Shown one piece after another: positions 34,743 to 46,092 of a DNA stretch of 64,000 nt. The translations under genes were made by a program, and so were the position numbers. Where the stretch lies: contig OY725497.1 in the NCBI GenBank assembly GCA_963281255.1, positions 1,240,001-1,304,000 of the forward strand, written 5' to 3'. The stretch's first letter is position 1, and each line of letters begins with the position of its first letter. This stretch comes from Aphrocallistes beatrix. Lineage: Eukaryota; Porifera; Hexactinellida; Sceptrulophora; Aphrocallistidae. The notes beneath the pieces are model-generated. The model searched no databases. It had not been told where the DNA came from and saw nothing but the letters and a program-made list of their open reading frames with translations.

Positions 34743-35643
34743 GTCCCCGACGCTATCACGATGATGATAGCATAATATTGTGGAAACATCCATGGTGCAC
34801 CTTTGGTAATAATTTGGGATTGAAATGAAAAATAATTTCCAAGTTGTAATAAAAGAATATAGTCACAAAATGCTGCGTAATAATGATTATTTAACATATT
34901 TTGAAAATTGAAGGGTTAGATACAAATATCCATATAATGTTCTATCTCCACAAAAATTTTAAGTAATTATCTTTTATTAAACTGTGGTTAGGGGAGTAGA
35001 TACGGCCGGACACCAACACTCATTTTAGACATTTTAGAACTGCAACTACGCGTATACTATTCTATAGGGTAATAGCTCATATATAATAATATAGGAAGCA
35101 CATTAAAAATGCCTTCAACGACCCCCTATTATTTCTTTCACAACATAAACACTATTCTTCCTCTAGAGTCTAGATCCAAATTCATCATTCGGTCTTATCC
35201 CATTCCTGAGTATCATTCGGCCTAATTCCTTTCTTGAATATTATTCGGTCTTCTTATTCAGCTTTTCCATTAAAAGCTGATTCTAGGAATTTAATAAACG
35301 AATTGAAATACATTAGCAACATTATAACAGTTCTGTGACTCCTGTCCCAAATGCATGCATGCCAACTTGAGCTATGGTAAAAGCGGGACGCAATAGAAAA
35401 GTATTATACATGGAATAAAAAAAACGGGACATAATGGGTAAATTTCATATAATGCGGGACGTCCGCCAAAAGGGGACGGTTGGCACATAGCCAATGTCTC
35501 TGTTATTCGGAGGTTATATTGTATATGAACATTTTCACACTTCAGTTAATATTTCGTTATGTTGCGTTTGATTTAAGTCGCCATTTAATTAAGGTTTATT
35601 TGTCTCTAGAAGATTAGGTAGTATTCTTCCTACTAAATTTAAA

Positions 35644-36792
35644 ATGGCTGACGATGATTGTTGGCAAGCACTCGTTATGGATATGGGATCAGATCTAATC
35701 AAATTTGGTTTCAGTGGAGATGATGCACCTCGGGTGGTAATACCCAATTTGGTAGGCAAACCTAAACCATCAACTTTAATGATTGGAATCAGTATCAGAG
35801 ATTATTTGACGGCAGACGAAGCTCAGATTAAAAGAGGTGGACTCGATATTGAACGTCCAGTTGTGAACGGAATAGTAAGGAATTTGTGCCAAATGGAATC
35901 AATGTGGCACCACACATTCTATAACGAACTCAAATTAGCACCTGAGGATCATCCCGTCTTGTTCACAGAGCACCCACTAAATCCGATCTCCAATAGAAAA
36001 GACATGCTTAGCATAGCCATGGAGACATTCAACATCCCAGGGGTTTATTTTGCTATCCCTGGTATACTAAATTATTACGCCACTGCAAAGAACAGTACTC
36101 AAATTGCTGGCAACAGGTCGGGTATTTTTGTAGATTGCGGGAATGGGGTGACCTCAGTTGTACCTGTGCATCAAGGTAAGGTTATAACTGATGCCATCAT
36201 GAGGCAAGACTGGGCGGGAGATGTGTGTACTGACCGGCTGAGTCAGCTGCTACAAGAAAGAGGGCACTCCTCTTCAGTCAATTGCAGAAAGGTGGTGGAA
36301 TCGATGAAACTGTCTACTGCTACTGTCTCCATTCAACCTGAACTGCCAAATATTAAATCTGGGACAAAGGTTTGGGAGAATCCAGACGGGGAGAAATTAG
36401 ACGTGAGTAAAGAGAGTATGGAATGTATGGAGCCAATATTCTCCCCAGACATTCTGGATTCTGATGCATTTGGAATTCACAAGCTAACATTAATGAGTAT
36501 TGAGAAATGCGAGCAGCCCATTCAGAGAGAGCTGTGCAACCGGATTGTACTGTCAGGGGGTACAACAGTATGCCCAGACTTTGAGATGAGATTCAAAAGA
36601 GAGATGAACGATATCCTATCTAACGAGTTGAAGGAAGTTATAGAGGTAATTGCTCTTCCAGAGAGAAAATACAGTACATGGATTGGAGGAAGCATTTTAG
36701 CGTCCGATCCACTGTTTCCAAATATTTGTATTTCCAAGGTTGAATATGATGAACATGGTCCAGATATTGCTTATGAGAAGTGTCATATTTGA
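35644..36792 (+). CDS. divergent actin or actin-like protein
   Basis: 382 residues aligning end to end with actin: ALVMDMGSDLIKFGFSGDDA, WHHTFYNELKLAPEDHPVL, VLSGGTT, ALPERKYSTWIGGSILAS, and a final EYDEHGPDIAYEKC in place of EYDESGPSIVHRKCF. Key ATPase residues differ from conventional actin: the position of Gln137 is Pro (AIPGILNYYA), Asp157 is Asn and His161 is Ser (DCGNGVTS). The first phosphate loop reads DMGSD for DNGSG. It has an eight-residue insertion near 150 (NSTQIAGN). It is probably a specialised, slow or non-hydrolysing actin-related protein. The frame is complete and uninterrupted, so it is unlikely to be a pseudogene. Confidence 0.85.
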   Translation: MADDDCWQALVMDMGSDLIKFGFSGDDAPRVVIPNLVGKPKPSTLMIGISIRDYLTADEAQIKRGGLDIERPVVNGIVRNLCQMESMWHHTFYNELKLAPEDHPVLFTEHPLNPISNRKDMLSIAMETFNIPGVYFAIPGILNYYATAKNSTQIAGNRSGIFVDCGNGVTSVVPVHQGKVITDAIMRQDWAGDVCTDRLSQLLQERGHSSSVNCRKVVESMKLSTATVSIQPELPNIKSGTKVWENPDGEKLDVSKESMECMEPIFSPDILDSDAFGIHKLTLMSIEKCEQPIQRELCNRIVLSGGTTVCPDFEMRFKREMNDILSNELKEVIEVIALPERKYSTWIGGSILASDPLFPNICISKVEYDEHGPDIAYEKCHI

Positions 36793-37809
36793 ATTATAAC
36801 ATTTAAGACGTTAAATGTTGTGGTGTTCTATAGGGTGTAAAGAAATGTCTTCCGTAAATCTTGAAGTGTAATTTCTTATAGTATTAATTCTGTAGTTATG
36901 AAAGTACTCGCTTTAAAACATGATACAGAAGATGTTCTCGAAAATACGATAATAAACGATAATAGCAATATTGCATCAGCCTGGAGGTTAGTTTCTCTAT
37001 CTGAGACAAAACAATTTCAAAACAGCTTTATACAATAGAGTGCCACAGCACCTTAGCCTAAAATATTGCTGCGAACAGTTTAGTTAAAACGCATGCGAGA
37101 TCTAAATTGACAGAAGAACATCTTACCTGAATACTCCGTATCGCTACATCAAGTGTACCGGCAGACATTAACCAGTGGGGGAGCAAAAACAATGCCAGAT
37201 ATCTCATTAAATTTCAAGTATAAAGTAATCATATCTATAGCTATAATTAGACTTTCATTTATGTTTTTGCAAATAAACTATCAGTTCACATTTATTTATC
37301 GGAACTTTATGTGAAAAAAAGTTGGTATGTGGCCACCTTGTTCGAAAAGGTTGGACTCGCTATGCTCTCCCTAGAGGATAAAATCCCGGCGACGTCCCTG
37401 ATTGTGAACCCCCTTTTTACCTCGGGGTATGCCACTGTAACAAATGAGACTGGGTTTAACGATAGGAATGCGTAACATTCCATCCTCAGAAACCGGAAGC
37501 CAGGGTTGCCGTGGGAATGGGGATCCCCATACCCTATATTGGGATGTGGGATGTACGAATACTTTTGTCCAGGGAGTGTACAATTTTTGATCCGATACCA
37601 AATGATAACATGAGACACCTTTGAAGGTGCCAGACAAGGTGTCAACTCAGAATCCATGAATGCAGCCCATTTGTAGGATGTCTGGGTGGCGACTGCATGA
37701 TAAAAGTGGAGACAAACTGGGATATATTTATGATATTTTTACTCTGCTAAAGCCGTCTATCTTGTGAAACAATTTACCAAAATTTAAATTATGTTTCAAT
37801 ACTTTAGCA
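36793..37809. other. gene-free interval
   Basis: No gene recognised. 37556-37582 is a single Tc1-type MITE end (GAATACTTTTGTCCAGGGAG). The minus-strand open frame at 37307-37657 overlaps that repeat and resembles nothing I know. Confidence 0.4.
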
Positions 37810-38442
37810 ATGTCAAAGATAGTGCTAGACTATCATAACAGCCTATTACGAGAGTCCGATACGATCCTTCTTGAGAATGGTAATTGGATAAATGACAATA
37901 TCATTGCTTTTTACTTCGAGTATCTCGAAAGAACAGTCGCACATAAATTTAAAGTTAATTATATTAACCCTTCTACTTCACAAATGGCAAAATTTTTGAG
38001 CTCTGAAGAACTCATCTCGATGTTAGGCGACTTGAATCTTCAGAACTCGGACTTTTCATTCATTGCAGTTAACAATAATTACAGTGCCGATGATCCCGGA
38101 GGTTCTCATTGGAGTCTCCTCTTCTTCAACAGAGCCGATAAAACGTTCACCCATTTCGACTCTTTAGTGCAATCAAATGCTGCTAGTGCAGATATTTTAG
38201 TGAACAAATTTAAACATATTTTTAAATGTCCCGAAGGTGTTACAATTCATAAAGAATGTCCACAGCAAGCCAACTGTTTTGATTGCGGAGTTTATGTTAT
38301 TTCTTTTACTGATTTCTTGTCAAATAATTTGCTCGGAACAGAACATAGAACAATTCATGAAGCTGTGACGTCTGTTGCAATAGAAGCAAAAAGGGAAGAA
38401 GTAAAAGTCCTGATCCAGAGCTTATCGACTAAGGATTTGTAA
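37810..38442 (+). CDS. SENP8: SENP8/DEN1-type NEDD8-specific protease
   Basis: 210 residues, the usual length of SENP8 (about 212). It is a Ulp1-family C48 Cys protease. The N-terminus YHNSLLRESDTILLENGNWI and the block NDNIIAFYFEYLE match DEN1. The triad is His100 (GSHWSLL), Asp117 (FDS) and Cys159 (CFDCGVYVI), with the oxyanion Gln in ECPQQANC. SENP8 processes pro-NEDD8 and removes NEDD8 from non-cullin targets. There is no N-terminal extension of the kind seen in SUMO proteases, which favours DEN1 over SENP1-7. Single uninterrupted frame. Confidence 0.9.
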   Translation: MSKIVLDYHNSLLRESDTILLENGNWINDNIIAFYFEYLERTVAHKFKVNYINPSTSQMAKFLSSEELISMLGDLNLQNSDFSFIAVNNNYSADDPGGSHWSLLFFNRADKTFTHFDSLVQSNAASADILVNKFKHIFKCPEGVTIHKECPQQANCFDCGVYVISFTDFLSNNLLGTEHRTIHEAVTSVAIEAKREEVKVLIQSLSTKDL

Positions 38443-38667
38443 ATTTGGGATTATTATGACAAATAGTATCAATTCAAGTCATTCGTAGTATTTTATGTCT
38501 TAATAATAAATTTAATATTACTGTGTGAAATTATTTCCTTAAATTGGAAATGGATTCTAATTTTTAATTCCTCAAACGTCCGAGCACCTCACTAAGTAAA
38601 TTGGTTGCACCATGGTGCTTTTAGATGGAAATAATTGTGTTATATTATCCTAGTCTGTACTATTCTA

Positions 38668-40384
38668 CAGGGTGGTTAAAAAAAATTTTGTTTTAATTAC
38701 AACCCAATAACATTTTAATTAATAATAAGATATGTTAGCTAATACCTCTGATATGCCAAAAACAAGGCAGTGGACAACTCAAGAGCGAGTATGGTGTGTT
38801 CAGAAATATTTAGAGACAAAGTCGTTTGCGAAAACGCAACATAACTTTTTACATGTTTTTGGGACGGAACAATCCCCAAACAAGTCCGCCATATTCAAGA
38901 TGGTGAAGAAGTTTCAATATGCAGGCACTGTCAAAAACCTTAATAAGAAGTGTGAAGACAGAGAAACTCATTCTGGAAGAAAGAAACGCCGCACGTCCCA
39001 AGTTATTGCGATGGTTCGGGAGTCGGTTGAACAGTCACCGAAACGATCGACCAGAAAAAGGTCACAAACCTTGCCCATAATGCCATATCAAGGTCTACAA
39101 TGATGGGAGTGATGACCGAAGATCTGGACATGTTCCCATCCCGGATACAAACACATCAGAAGCTTTCTGAAGCTGATAAGAACAGGAGAAAGGAGATGGC
39201 AAAAGTTCTGGTTGACAAGATTGAGGAGTCTGACACATTTTTGACGAATCTCTGGACAACTGACGAGGCCTGTCACGAAAATTTTGGTCCTGCAATGGAC
39301 CATTTTCTGGGAAAATTGGTCCGAGGGGACCATTGTTTTCAGGGAATATTGGTCCCGAGGACCATTTCTTTCAGAGAATATTGGTCCGGGACCATTTCTT
39401 TCAGGAAAAATTGGTCCGGAGACTAATTCTTTCATGGAAAATTAGATTATATCAATCATTTGACATCCTCGATTTTTTGATACTTTTCAATTGTCGAATA
39501 ACTAGACCTAATAACAGCTACCGCAGCGCCACTGGAACTCATCCTTTCCAAATTATTCTGGAATGATGATGCATTTTTCATGGAAAAATTGGTTCGGGCG
39601 GACCAAAATTCCTTATGGAAAATTGGTCCATAGTATGTCCAAATTTTTCAATTTTCCAGTGACAGGCCCACTTTCACTTGGACGGTCAAGTGAATTCAAA
39701 AAATAAAGTATATTGGGGTACTTCGCCTCCTGTAGAAGTTGCTGAAACACCACTCCATTCATTAAAGGTCACAGCATGGGTTGCGATATCTTCAAGAGGG
39801 ATTATTGGCCCATTCTTTTTCGAGAGGAATGGAGTGACTGTAACCGTGAACTCAGAACGATACGTTGAGGTTCTTGACAAGTTTGGGACAGAGCTTCAGA
39901 GAAGATTCAATTCTGCCTTGGTTCCAGCAGGACGGTGCAACGCCCCATACAGCATTGAATGGCTGAAGCAGCACTTCAAGAAGGGAATTGTTAGCAAACG
40001 GTGTCAAATTGTGGCCACCTCATTCTCCAGACCTTAGTCCCCCAGATTTCTATCTGTGGGGTTATCTAAAGAACAAAGTGTATGGAGAGAAGCCGAGAGA
40101 CCTAAACCAGCTGAAAGAGAAGATCAAAGACGAGATAAATGCAATTAAGGGGCCTGTTTTGAAAGCTGTCATGCAGAACTTCACTCTCAGGATAAAAAAA
40201 TGTATCGAGGTGAACGTTTGGAGCACATCTTATAAATCACCACTTATCTCCTTACATTAGAATTATTATGCTTTGAATACTTTTAGTAGATTGTTAGAAG
40301 TTTATAATTACAGAGTTTCATTGACTTTGGACAAAAAATAGCTGGGCTATAGGAAAATGGGTTTCCTTTTTTTGAACCATCCGG
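38668..40384 (+). mobile_element. mariner-type transposon, inactive
   Basis: Ends CAGGGTGGTTAAAAAAA and, opposite, CCGGATGGTTCAAAAAAA, flanked by TA. Protein pieces run from an HTH start (TRQWTTQERVWCVQKYLETK) through HLDGQVNSKNKVYWGT, LKVTAWVAISSRGIIGPFFF, NSERYVE and WPPHSPDLSPPDFYLWGYLK to KKCIEVNVW. Frame changes and a nested insertion inactivate it. The DNA-binding and DDE-type blocks are those of Tc1/mariner elements with a DUF4817-like N-terminus. Confidence 0.85.
39271..39664. mobile_element. MITE nested in the mariner transposase
   Basis: TGTCACGAAAATTTTGGTCC at the left and CCAGTGACA at the right, with GGCC at both edges (39267-39270, 39665-39668). It interrupts the mariner coding region between TTDEA and HFHLDG. 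Inside are about five units of a 30-base repeat centred on AATATTGGTCCG. Confidence 0.75.
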
Positions 40385-41237
40385 TAATTTTTCATAAAAA
40401 CTTTATGTTTTCTTTAAGGGTGCTATGAGCATGGGCGTAGGGAGGAGGGGCAACAGCAAGCACTTTAAACTCAAATTTGTTAAACATCGATAAATTAAAA
40501 GATAAATTAATCTTCAAAATTATAATAATAGACATTTGCATTCAGTCAAATTGGAACACTTTCAAAATCTTTTCATTTGAATAAATGTAAATTTTACCAG
40601 TTTTAAGTCTGATTTTCTATTTTTGCTGACTCAACATGACGCCATCATGATGACGTTATCACTTAACATAATATAGTAGAAACATCCATATTTAACATTT
40701 TACACCCATAAGTTTCTCCTATCTCTTACCATTCGTAAGCAGTAGCGGCTCCAGGGAGAGGCCAAGGGGGTCATGCCCCCCCCGAATAAAGTGATTTAGT
40801 TGCTTTCTACTTTTTGTATAGACTTTTGGCCTCCCCAGGTACCCACACGTGCACACTTGGTGCCTATAATATAGGGGGGTCATAGATCCTCTATAATAGT
40901 ATAGGAAGTGCATTAAAAATCAGTCTTAGTTGAAATTAGTTAATAAGAGTACGTATTTGGATAGTAAATGGGAAAGGAAAATATCAGCAGCATAATATCA
41001 GTTTCCAACTTAGAATAAATTCCAAACGCTAAGCATTCTATACACAAAGGAAATGGCAGTCGCTTTATTTTACACCATCGATGAAATAATATCCCCATAT
41101 ACGTAATCGAAAAAGTCTCGCTTTAGGTTAATACGATGGTTTTGTATTAAAATTGTGGTCATTAATTGGAGATTTTCACGCGGGAACCATTGGTCGATTT
41201 ATAATGGGATGATTCTTATTATTTTATATTAGTCCAG
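40385..41237. other. gene-free interval
   Basis: No gene seen. 40735-40880 carries GGCTCC...GGTGCC ends like the AGGCGCC MITE at 24741. The rest is AT-rich. Confidence 0.4.
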
Positions 41238-41708
41238 ATGGCCATTCCTGGCCGCTTCACCAACCTCCCCAACGAACACCGTAGATGCCACCTATCAGAA
41301 GTGAGTAACTATCCTGAAGTAGTGATCGACTGGTCTCACAAGGATAATAATCCTGCTAAATATTTCGGTTGGTTTGAATGCAGCAATTGCGGACATGACT
41401 GGAAGAGTGCTTGGACATGGCTCGGTAGAGGCCAAAAGTGCAGAGACTGCACTAAAGCCAACCAATGGGAGCATGTGACATACACCAAACCTTACAAAGT
41501 AGAATTGCCTTATACCAAAAAATATTGGACAGAAATGGAGGGAAGAATGGGGGTGAGAGTGCAGAAAAGAAAACCACCTCACCACTATCAGAACTGTGAA
41601 TACTGTGCTGAACTGTGTGGCTCAACCCAAACCATTCCACACTCTCACGCTTGTGAACACCAATCTTCAGGGGATCCCTACTCCCACGCATACCTACCTC
41701 ATCACTGA
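41238..41708 (+). CDS. ZAR1-like 3CxxC-type zinc-finger protein
   Basis: 156 residues. The central block FGWFECSNCGHDWKSAWTWL followed by GRGQKCRDC resembles the C-terminal zinc domain of zygote arrest protein 1 (pattern F.CxxC...W.SAW...Q.CxxC). Cys48, Cys51, Cys68 and Cys71 form the first site. Cys120, Cys123, Cys127, Cys139 and nearby His residues (HHYQNCEYCAELCG, HSHACEH) could form a second. The ZAR1 spacing between W.SAW and the second Cys pair is shortened. ZAR1 binds maternal mRNAs in oocytes; whether this relative does so is unknown. 3CxxC fingers also occur in other proteins, so the family call is firmer than the orthology. Confidence 0.65.
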   Translation: MAIPGRFTNLPNEHRRCHLSEVSNYPEVVIDWSHKDNNPAKYFGWFECSNCGHDWKSAWTWLGRGQKCRDCTKANQWEHVTYTKPYKVELPYTKKYWTEMEGRMGVRVQKRKPPHHYQNCEYCAELCGSTQTIPHSHACEHQSSGDPYSHAYLPHH

Positions 41709-42002
41709 GCTAAGTCCTTGAACTCAATTCGAATTTGGTATCTTTATATCCCATATATTTATCTTTTATTAAAATTCGAAATCTTTCTGTATTGTCGTCT
41801 AATCTCTGTCTGTGTTTTGCTATCATATTACTAAATACGAACTCGATGATAAAACGAATTAATACAGTCTGGATGAAATATTTGATCCTCTACCATTCAC
41901 TAGAAACTTGTGAAGTTAAAATTTTGTCGCGTTTTTAAATAAAAACAGCCTGATTGGGAAAGGCATCAACCTCCATTTAAACCTTTAGAGTATATTCTAA
42001 AG

Positions 42003-42172
42003 CAGGGCTGTCCAACTAGTATATTCGCAACTGCTTCATACCATTTAGTGGCGGGCCGCAATACAGGGGCGTGCACTCGGGATGGGTATGGATAGAGGCA
42101 TTTTGGAGAAATTGAAGCAGGCAACGCGGGCCGCACAAAGCAAGGCCGCGGGCCGCCTGTTGGACAGCGCTG
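42003..42172. mobile_element. hAT MITE, 170 bp
   Basis: Ends CAGGGCTGTCCAACTAG and, opposite, CAGCGCTGTCCAAC. A perfect 8-bp duplication TTCTAAAG flanks it (41995-42002, 42173-42180). It is GC-rich inside (GCGGGCCGC), unlike the neighbourhood. It sits in the loop of an inverted repeat whose arms are 41965-41990 and 42175-42202. Confidence 0.9.
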
Positions 42173-42793
42173 TTCTAAAGGTTAAAATGGAGGTTGATGT
42201 CTTGTTACAAAAGAGTTCCCCGTTAGTGGCTAAGGGAATGTCTTTAACTCTTAACCTGAGGGTGTCACAGGGAAAGAAAATCGCTAAATTGACTAACCTG
42301 GGACGACAATTGCAAGTGATGATTATTTTGCTCGAATATAAGAGTTGATTTACACTCCATCTACGTATAGTGGATGTTTGTTTTTTGGATTAACGTTATG
42401 CATATCTCTAGCAAATATAATCCCATCATTTATTATTTCTTCAAACCCACATCTTATGAGTGGAAAAAATAAAAATATTTCGGAAAATCATGGTAATTAT
42501 ATCGCCCTTCCACTTTCGTACACATTCACGAAGGGTTTTCCCTTCCTTCTCACCCCTCCTAAACTTGCCTACGACATGTAGTAGATTGGAGACATCAGAA
42601 TCGATAGATTGGAGAGCTTAGGAGTCTATAGTACACAGTCCTTTTTAAGTCCCACCCCGAAATCCCAATCTCCGCTCTCATAGTTGCTCGCCGGCAAAAT
42701 CATCTCTCTACTCGACTAAGGGTATTTCTATCTTTCAATAATGCATATTTTCATCTTAATCTTGAATCCCTAATATAGAGTGTATCATTAGAC

Positions 42794-43894
42794 ATGACAG
42801 AGTTAATTCCCAGAGACTTGGTAGATGAACTCTGCAGTCGTTTCTTGATAGAGCTAGATGAGAAAGTGCTGACGGACGAGATACAGCTCATGTTCCAGAT
42901 GGAACTAGCCTACTGGTACTACTTGGACGTCTGCCTAGAGGAAAACTCTACTTTGCACAAAATGACCATCCTCCCATTTGTAGAGTCCATCAACAAGTTT
43001 TATCCGAGTTTGTTTGCTGAAGTGACGAAAAATAAATCTCTTTCTGGTATCTGCTCGAGTTTCAATCAGTATAAACTCTCCTGTCACACAGTAGGAGCGA
43101 TTCTACTCAACAAAGATTTCACTAAATGCCTACTCGTTCAGAATTTCAACCTTCCCAGGACTTGGGAGTTTCCTAAAGGCAAGCAGACGCCAGGAGAAGA
43201 GTTCACTACTTGCGCTGTGAGAGAAGTTCTTGAAGAAACTGGATTTGACATTTCTCCTCAAATAGATTCTTCCGCCTACATAGAACACATCCTATTTGAC
43301 AGATACAATCGGCACTATTTAATTGCTGGCATTTCCGAGTCAACTCTTTTCCAACCTCAAACTCGCAACGAAATAAGAACTGTGACATGGTTCTATATCG
43401 ATGACCTCCCTCGCTATAGACATGATCAGCGCCCGAAAAGGAACATCAACTTAGCTCCCCACTTGTTCTTCAAGATAGTTCCGCTCATGAAGGAACTCCT
43501 GGAGTGGATAGACTATTTGAAGAGAGGCGTAAATATGCCTTGTGCGAATGTAAACTCTCTCACTCCGAAGCGCGACACCTATTTAGGCCCACTCAACTCT
43601 CAAAAGTGCAACTTAACTCCGACTTTCTTTTCTGAAGAGGACAAGCAGCGTCTCCAACCCAGGTTCTCTCCTTCGCAGTCTATGTACATAGAACCGCTGG
43701 AGACTACTTATTACATCTTACCAGACAAGAAACTCAACTGTGGGAAACACAAACCAAACTCTAGTTCTGCTAAAACTTCAGCAAAGCCTGTCACACCCGT
43801 GTCTGACACTATGTTCTCTCACATCTCATTCTCCTCTGACAATCTCTGCTCTTTTACTTTTGACAGGAAACTGTTTGTCGATTGCTTTGATTAG
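42794..43894 (+). CDS. DCP2: DCP2 mRNA-decapping enzyme
   Basis: 366 residues. The N-terminal DCP2 box A domain spans 1-90 with MELAYWYYLDVCLEEN (36-51). The Nudix fold follows with the complete box GKQTPGEEFTTCAVREVLEE then TGFD (129-152), including catalytic Glu144, Glu147 and Glu148. Box B follows as RNEIRTVTWFYIDDLP. The remaining 110 residues are Ser/Thr/Pro-rich and end FSSDNLCSFTFDRKLFVDCF, a short aromatic-rich tail. DCP2 removes the m7G cap from mRNA in 5'-3' decay together with DCP1. The start is the first Met, and the frame is uninterrupted. Confidence 0.93.
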   Translation: MTELIPRDLVDELCSRFLIELDEKVLTDEIQLMFQMELAYWYYLDVCLEENSTLHKMTILPFVESINKFYPSLFAEVTKNKSLSGICSSFNQYKLSCHTVGAILLNKDFTKCLLVQNFNLPRTWEFPKGKQTPGEEFTTCAVREVLEETGFDISPQIDSSAYIEHILFDRYNRHYLIAGISESTLFQPQTRNEIRTVTWFYIDDLPRYRHDQRPKRNINLAPHLFFKIVPLMKELLEWIDYLKRGVNMPCANVNSLTPKRDTYLGPLNSQKCNLTPTFFSEEDKQRLQPRFSPSQSMYIEPLETTYYILPDKKLNCGKHKPNSSSAKTSAKPVTPVSDTMFSHISFSSDNLCSFTFDRKLFVDCFD

Positions 43895-44737
43895 GTGACA
43901 GGTAACACTTATCATGGGGATAATGGAGTGTGGCATAAATTAAAAATTGATAAATACTTTCCGAGGATTGTCCGAGGTGTCAATCTGATTCTAAATCAGT
44001 GAATTGATTTGTTGCCCTTATATATTTAATGGAATATTAATAATGCAAATAATGGTTTAGTAAAGTCCACAAATGGAGAATGGTCGCTTTTTCCCTTTAG
44101 TCATGATTTAAGGAAGAAATTTAGATGACTGGTAATCTCAATTCGCGTAAAAAATAAAGATTGCTCTATTACCACAGACATGGGCATAAAGTTTTCTTGT
44201 TTTTGGTAACAGCTGGGGGGCCAAGAACGAGCGGAGCCAGTGACAGTATCGAGTGTTCTGGAGGACTTACCCCACCAGAACTTTAAAAATAATCTTAAAT
44301 GCTCAAATATCGATTTACAGCTATTTTTGTCACTCACGGTGGAATTATTATACTAGTACATATATTATTTATCTTAATGTTAATAATTTTTATTATATAT
44401 GAAGCATATATTTCACCAAAATTAGAGATAAACAAGGATGAGCTATGTCAGTAAAAACATTCATACTTCTGAAAGTGGAGCCCACTAGACAAGTTTACGC
44501 CTATGGCTACATACGTATATTCTTGACTCATGGTTATAGACAACAAGTACTGCAAACTCAATGCCACTTTTAGAGTGGTCTGGCGCAGCTACACCACTTA
44601 GTTATACGACGACCCTAATATATTGCTCCATTTCTCAAATACGACATATCCCAAATAACTGTATAAATATAACAAGCGCGCTTTGCTTGCTTGTAGGTAT
44701 ATAAACATTAATAGAGTTCTAATAGTAAGGATATATT

Positions 44738-44778
<41 letters not shown>

Positions 44779-45575
44779 TTATATATATATATATATATAT
44801 ATAAGCACGCTTCGCTTGCTTGCGCTGCCGCCGGAGGCGCCCTTTGGGCGCCTAGGCTCACATTGATTAATTATAAGGTAGATAACATCTCTAAATACTT
44901 CTGTCTTCTGTTATAATCGAAATCACTCGAAATTTTTTTCAATTTTTGATGCGAAATGATGTCATAACAGAGTGATGAGTCATCATTTTTCAGCCTTCTA
45001 TCACCTAAAATGGCTGAGTTATAGTCGAAAAACTGAAATTTCTAATTATAAAGAAGTGACAATGACGTCATAATTCCATGATTAGTCGACATTTTCGTCT
45101 GAGGTCAGAACTTAGTGGAGCCATAGCAAAAGACTCCCACATGCCAAAAATCAGCTTTCTGGGCCTGACAGTTTCTTCAATCAATTCGTTACGGAGATAT
45201 ATACAGTGCCCGAACAAAAGTAATCGACCACCTTGAAAACCACCATACAAATAGTATTAAAGTGGATCTATTCATAAAGGAATATGTACTCAAACTGTAA
45301 GAAAATAAAAGCTGGACGCGGCGTTGAATTTCGCGGGACATGGCGGGACGTAATACAAAAGTATTATGCACGGAATCTAAAAAGCGGGACATAATGGGAA
45401 AATTTCGTGTAAAATCGAGACACACCAAAATTAATTCAATGTGATAAAGTGATAAAGCGGGACGGTTGGCATCTAAGATCATCATTCATTTTCTCTTGAC
45501 CAAAGTGGTCAAATTTGGTCAAAAGACCACACGCACCCTGTTACGAACTCTGACATACTTCACAATGATCATATG
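43895..45575. other. intergenic region with repeats
   Basis: No gene recognised. 44671-45196 holds a rearranged 550-bp family copy containing a (TA)n tract at 44738-44802. 45207-45310 is a Tc1-type MITE end (GCCCGAACAAAAGTAATCGA). Confidence 0.6.
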
Positions 45576-46092
45576 CAGTGCTGCCAAGTGAGTTCAGAAA
45601 AATTCCTGGAGATTGACCATAAAATTTACGGAGAAACAAATTTTTTTACGGAGCATTCTAAAATCCCTTATTAATGACCAAACAGGTCTTAATTTACTTT
45701 TACAAATAACATAAACCAACAACTTTGTATGAATAATCATAAATAAAGATAGATATATGGACGCTTTCGCAAACTATCAAAGCACTATTTAATATGGTCG
45801 TACATACTTTGTAAAAGAATTAAGCCAAATCCATTTTAAAAGATTGGATGTCAAATTTGTCAACTGATTATATCTCGCGATCTAACATCATTTGAAGAGT
45901 ATTTGTAATGTGATATAATCAGAATGATAACATGGTTCACTAATAATAACAAAACGCAGTTAGATGTTTAAACAAGAAGTATTAAATGTATTACGCAAGA
46001 AATACGTATAAATCGGGTCTTCATACGTAGACACGTAGATTGCAGTCAAATGTACGTATTCTACGTAAATTTACGGAGACTTGGCAGCACTG
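45576..46092. mobile_element. hAT-type MITE, 517 bp
   Basis: Ends CAGTGCTGCCAAGTGAG and CTTGGCAGCACTG. The 8-bp flanks ATCATATG and ATTATATG differ at one base. No coding capacity; TTTACGGAGA motifs occur near both ends. Confidence 0.8.

Noticed and set aside
37307-37657. 116-codon minus-strand frame upstream of SENP8
   Set aside because: It crosses a Tc1-type MITE end and has no recognisable domain.
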